Below, piece by piece: positions 5,700-6,342 of a stretch of 6,342 nucleotides of DNA. Where the stretch lies: the NCBI GenBank assembly GCA_003501385.1, contig DNPN01000246.1, positions 1-6,342 of the forward strand. The letters are read 5' to 3'. The DNA comes from Rhizobium sp. GTDB lineage: Bacteria > Pseudomonadota > Alphaproteobacteria > Rhizobiales > Rhizobiaceae. The position numbers and the translations under genes are program-made. Each line of letters opens with the position of its first letter. The first letter of the stretch is position 1. The notes below the pieces were generated by a model. It made no database searches. It was not told the DNA's origin and saw only the letters and a list, made by a program, of their open reading frames with translations.

Positions 5700-6164
5700 T
5701 TAATTCGGACACGAAAACCGCATTTTGCGCCGACCGTTTCGCTTGTAAAAACAGTCACTTGATAAAATCAAAATCAGCCGTTTATCGGAAAGAGGAGGCG
5801 GACCACCGCTCAAGTTGAATATCTGGAAAAGTAGTTCTTTCCGGGTGCCAAGATAATCGTGAGGTGCGGTTATTCTTCCGCTATCCTTGCGCCAAGGACC
5901 GCTTTCATAGGTACGACAAAGACGACGAAATTCATCTCTGCGCTCGGCTGGCGTACCTAAAGTGTAGTCCTCATAGAGAGTGCACATCATTGCATTTCTG
6001 GAGTCCAGATCAGGTGGTAACTTTGCCAGCAAGAGCGCAATCCAGTTGGATAACCATTCACCGTCGCCATGCTCAGGCATCGTGGCAGGAGCAAGAAGAG
6101 ATATCCGCGTCAAGCGTTCAACATCAGACGGAACAAACTGCACAAGAGGCTCACGAGACTTCAT
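5700..6164 (-). CDS. Unknown 154-aa protein in capsid operon
   Basis: I do not recognise this protein. It appears soluble and mixed alpha-helical, with an aromatic and arginine-rich middle (RRDEFRRLCRTYESGPW), then YLGTRKELLFQIFNLSGGPP and a basic tail ending in MRFSCPN. The ATG at 6164 is preferred: GAGGGG (6178-6173) lies eight bases upstream, and the ATG overlaps the stop of the preceding zinc-finger frame (ATGA). An in-frame GTG at 6173 would add three residues but sits on the Shine-Dalgarno. The gap to the coiled-coil gene is 33 bp. The basic C-terminal tail after about residue 130 looks less regular than the rest, so a frameshifted end cannot be excluded. Its place between a zinc-finger gene and the head genes suggests a role in packaging, assembly or regulation of the element. 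Confidence 0.65.
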   Translation of the reverse strand: MKSREPLVQFVPSDVERLTRISLLAPATMPEHGDGEWLSNWIALLLAKLPPDLDSRNAMMCTLYEDYTLGTPAERRDEFRRLCRTYESGPWRKDSGRITAPHDYLGTRKELLFQIFNLSGGPPPLSDKRLILILSSDCFYKRNGRRKMRFSCPN

Positions 6165-6342
6165 GCCATCCACCCCTCGCCTGCACCCCGCAGATGGCGG
6201 CGTTTGCGTGAGCGCTTACCTTGCGACAAAGCCGTCGATCTGCATGCATCGCTGCAATAGCCGGGAACCCTGCCACCCGTGACGGCCTGGACCTGAAATG
6301 CAGTTCCACAAACCCGACAAGTGAGGTTCGATCGATGGCCGC
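6161..6342 (-). CDS. Zinc-finger protein, C-terminal part (cut by window)
   Basis: This frame enters from the right edge and ends at TGA 6163-6161, giving 59 visible residues with no start inside the window. The visible part has LTCRVCGTAFQ, then GYCSDACRSTALS, that is C-x2-C-x17-C-x3-C. This is a clear four-cysteine zinc site, followed by a basic helix (KRSRKRRHLRG). Such short zinc-finger proteins near phage packaging or replication genes usually bind nucleic acid. No HNH motif is visible in this part. Its stop overlaps the ATG of the next gene (ATGA), so the two are probably translationally coupled and this gene belongs to the capsid operon. The protein may be only slightly longer than the visible part, or be the tail of a larger one. 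Confidence 0.65.
   Translation of the reverse strand, partial: GHRSNLTCRVCGTAFQVQAVTGGRVPGYCSDACRSTALSQGKRSRKRRHLRGAGEGWMA

Noticed and set aside
5273..5758. A 161-residue leftward frame overlapping the coiled-coil and 154-aa genes.
   Set aside because: It is an out-of-frame shadow, rich in Arg, Lys, Leu and Cys. The coiled-coil frame has a Shine-Dalgarno and an ATGA overlap with the capsid gene.
1..6342. A CRISPR array or insertion sequence.
   Set aside because: I see no regularly spaced direct repeats, no transposase frame, and no terminal inverted repeats flanking a gene.

Overview
This is an accessory region from a bacterial chromosome, most likely an alphaproteobacterium of the Hyphomicrobiales, and plausibly Brucella/Ochrobactrum-like. 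That placement is inference. It rests on the moderate GC content, on a nested palindrome at the left end that I recall from intergenic DNA of that group, and on the general character of the proteins. No marker gene proves it.

Left edge (1-383): there is no protein gene here. It holds a nested palindrome (3-47), a strong hairpin (64-100), and the 3' half of a tRNA-Arg(CCU) gene (161-205), running from the anticodon loop through the T arm and acceptor strand to an encoded CCA. The 5' half is absent. This is the usual scar of a tRNA-targeting tyrosine recombinase, so it marks the edge of an integrated element. Just beyond it lie a 12-bp inverted repeat and clustered ACATG repeats, which could be recombinase arm sites.

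Left-centre (384-1775): two small leftward genes, a 99-residue basic protein and a 151-residue Cys-rich protein, sit back-to-back with a rightward 172-residue protein that has three predicted membrane segments. All three are uncharacterised cargo-like genes.

Centre (1803-2920): a leftward toxin-antitoxin pair of VapB45/VapC45 type. The antitoxin gene comes first and overlaps the PIN-like toxin gene by 4 bp (GTGA).

Right half (2951-6342): a leftward virion-assembly module. In order of transcription it encodes a zinc-finger protein (cut by the window edge), an unknown 154-residue protein, a 206-residue coiled-coil protein, and a single-chain fusion of an HK97-type prohead protease (S78-like) with an HK97-fold major capsid protein. 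Two of its three junctions are ATGA overlaps, so the module looks translationally coupled and intact. The roughly 400 bp after the capsid gene hold no convincing gene, only a reading frame broken by one TGA, and no tail or connector genes follow. No portal, terminase, integrase or tail gene is seen in the window.

Together the window reads as one end of an integrated phage-derived island. It carries a compact capsid module, a toxin-antitoxin stabiliser and small cargo genes next to an attachment scar. It could be a capsid-encoding phage satellite or a reduced prophage; the sequence to the right, not shown, would decide.
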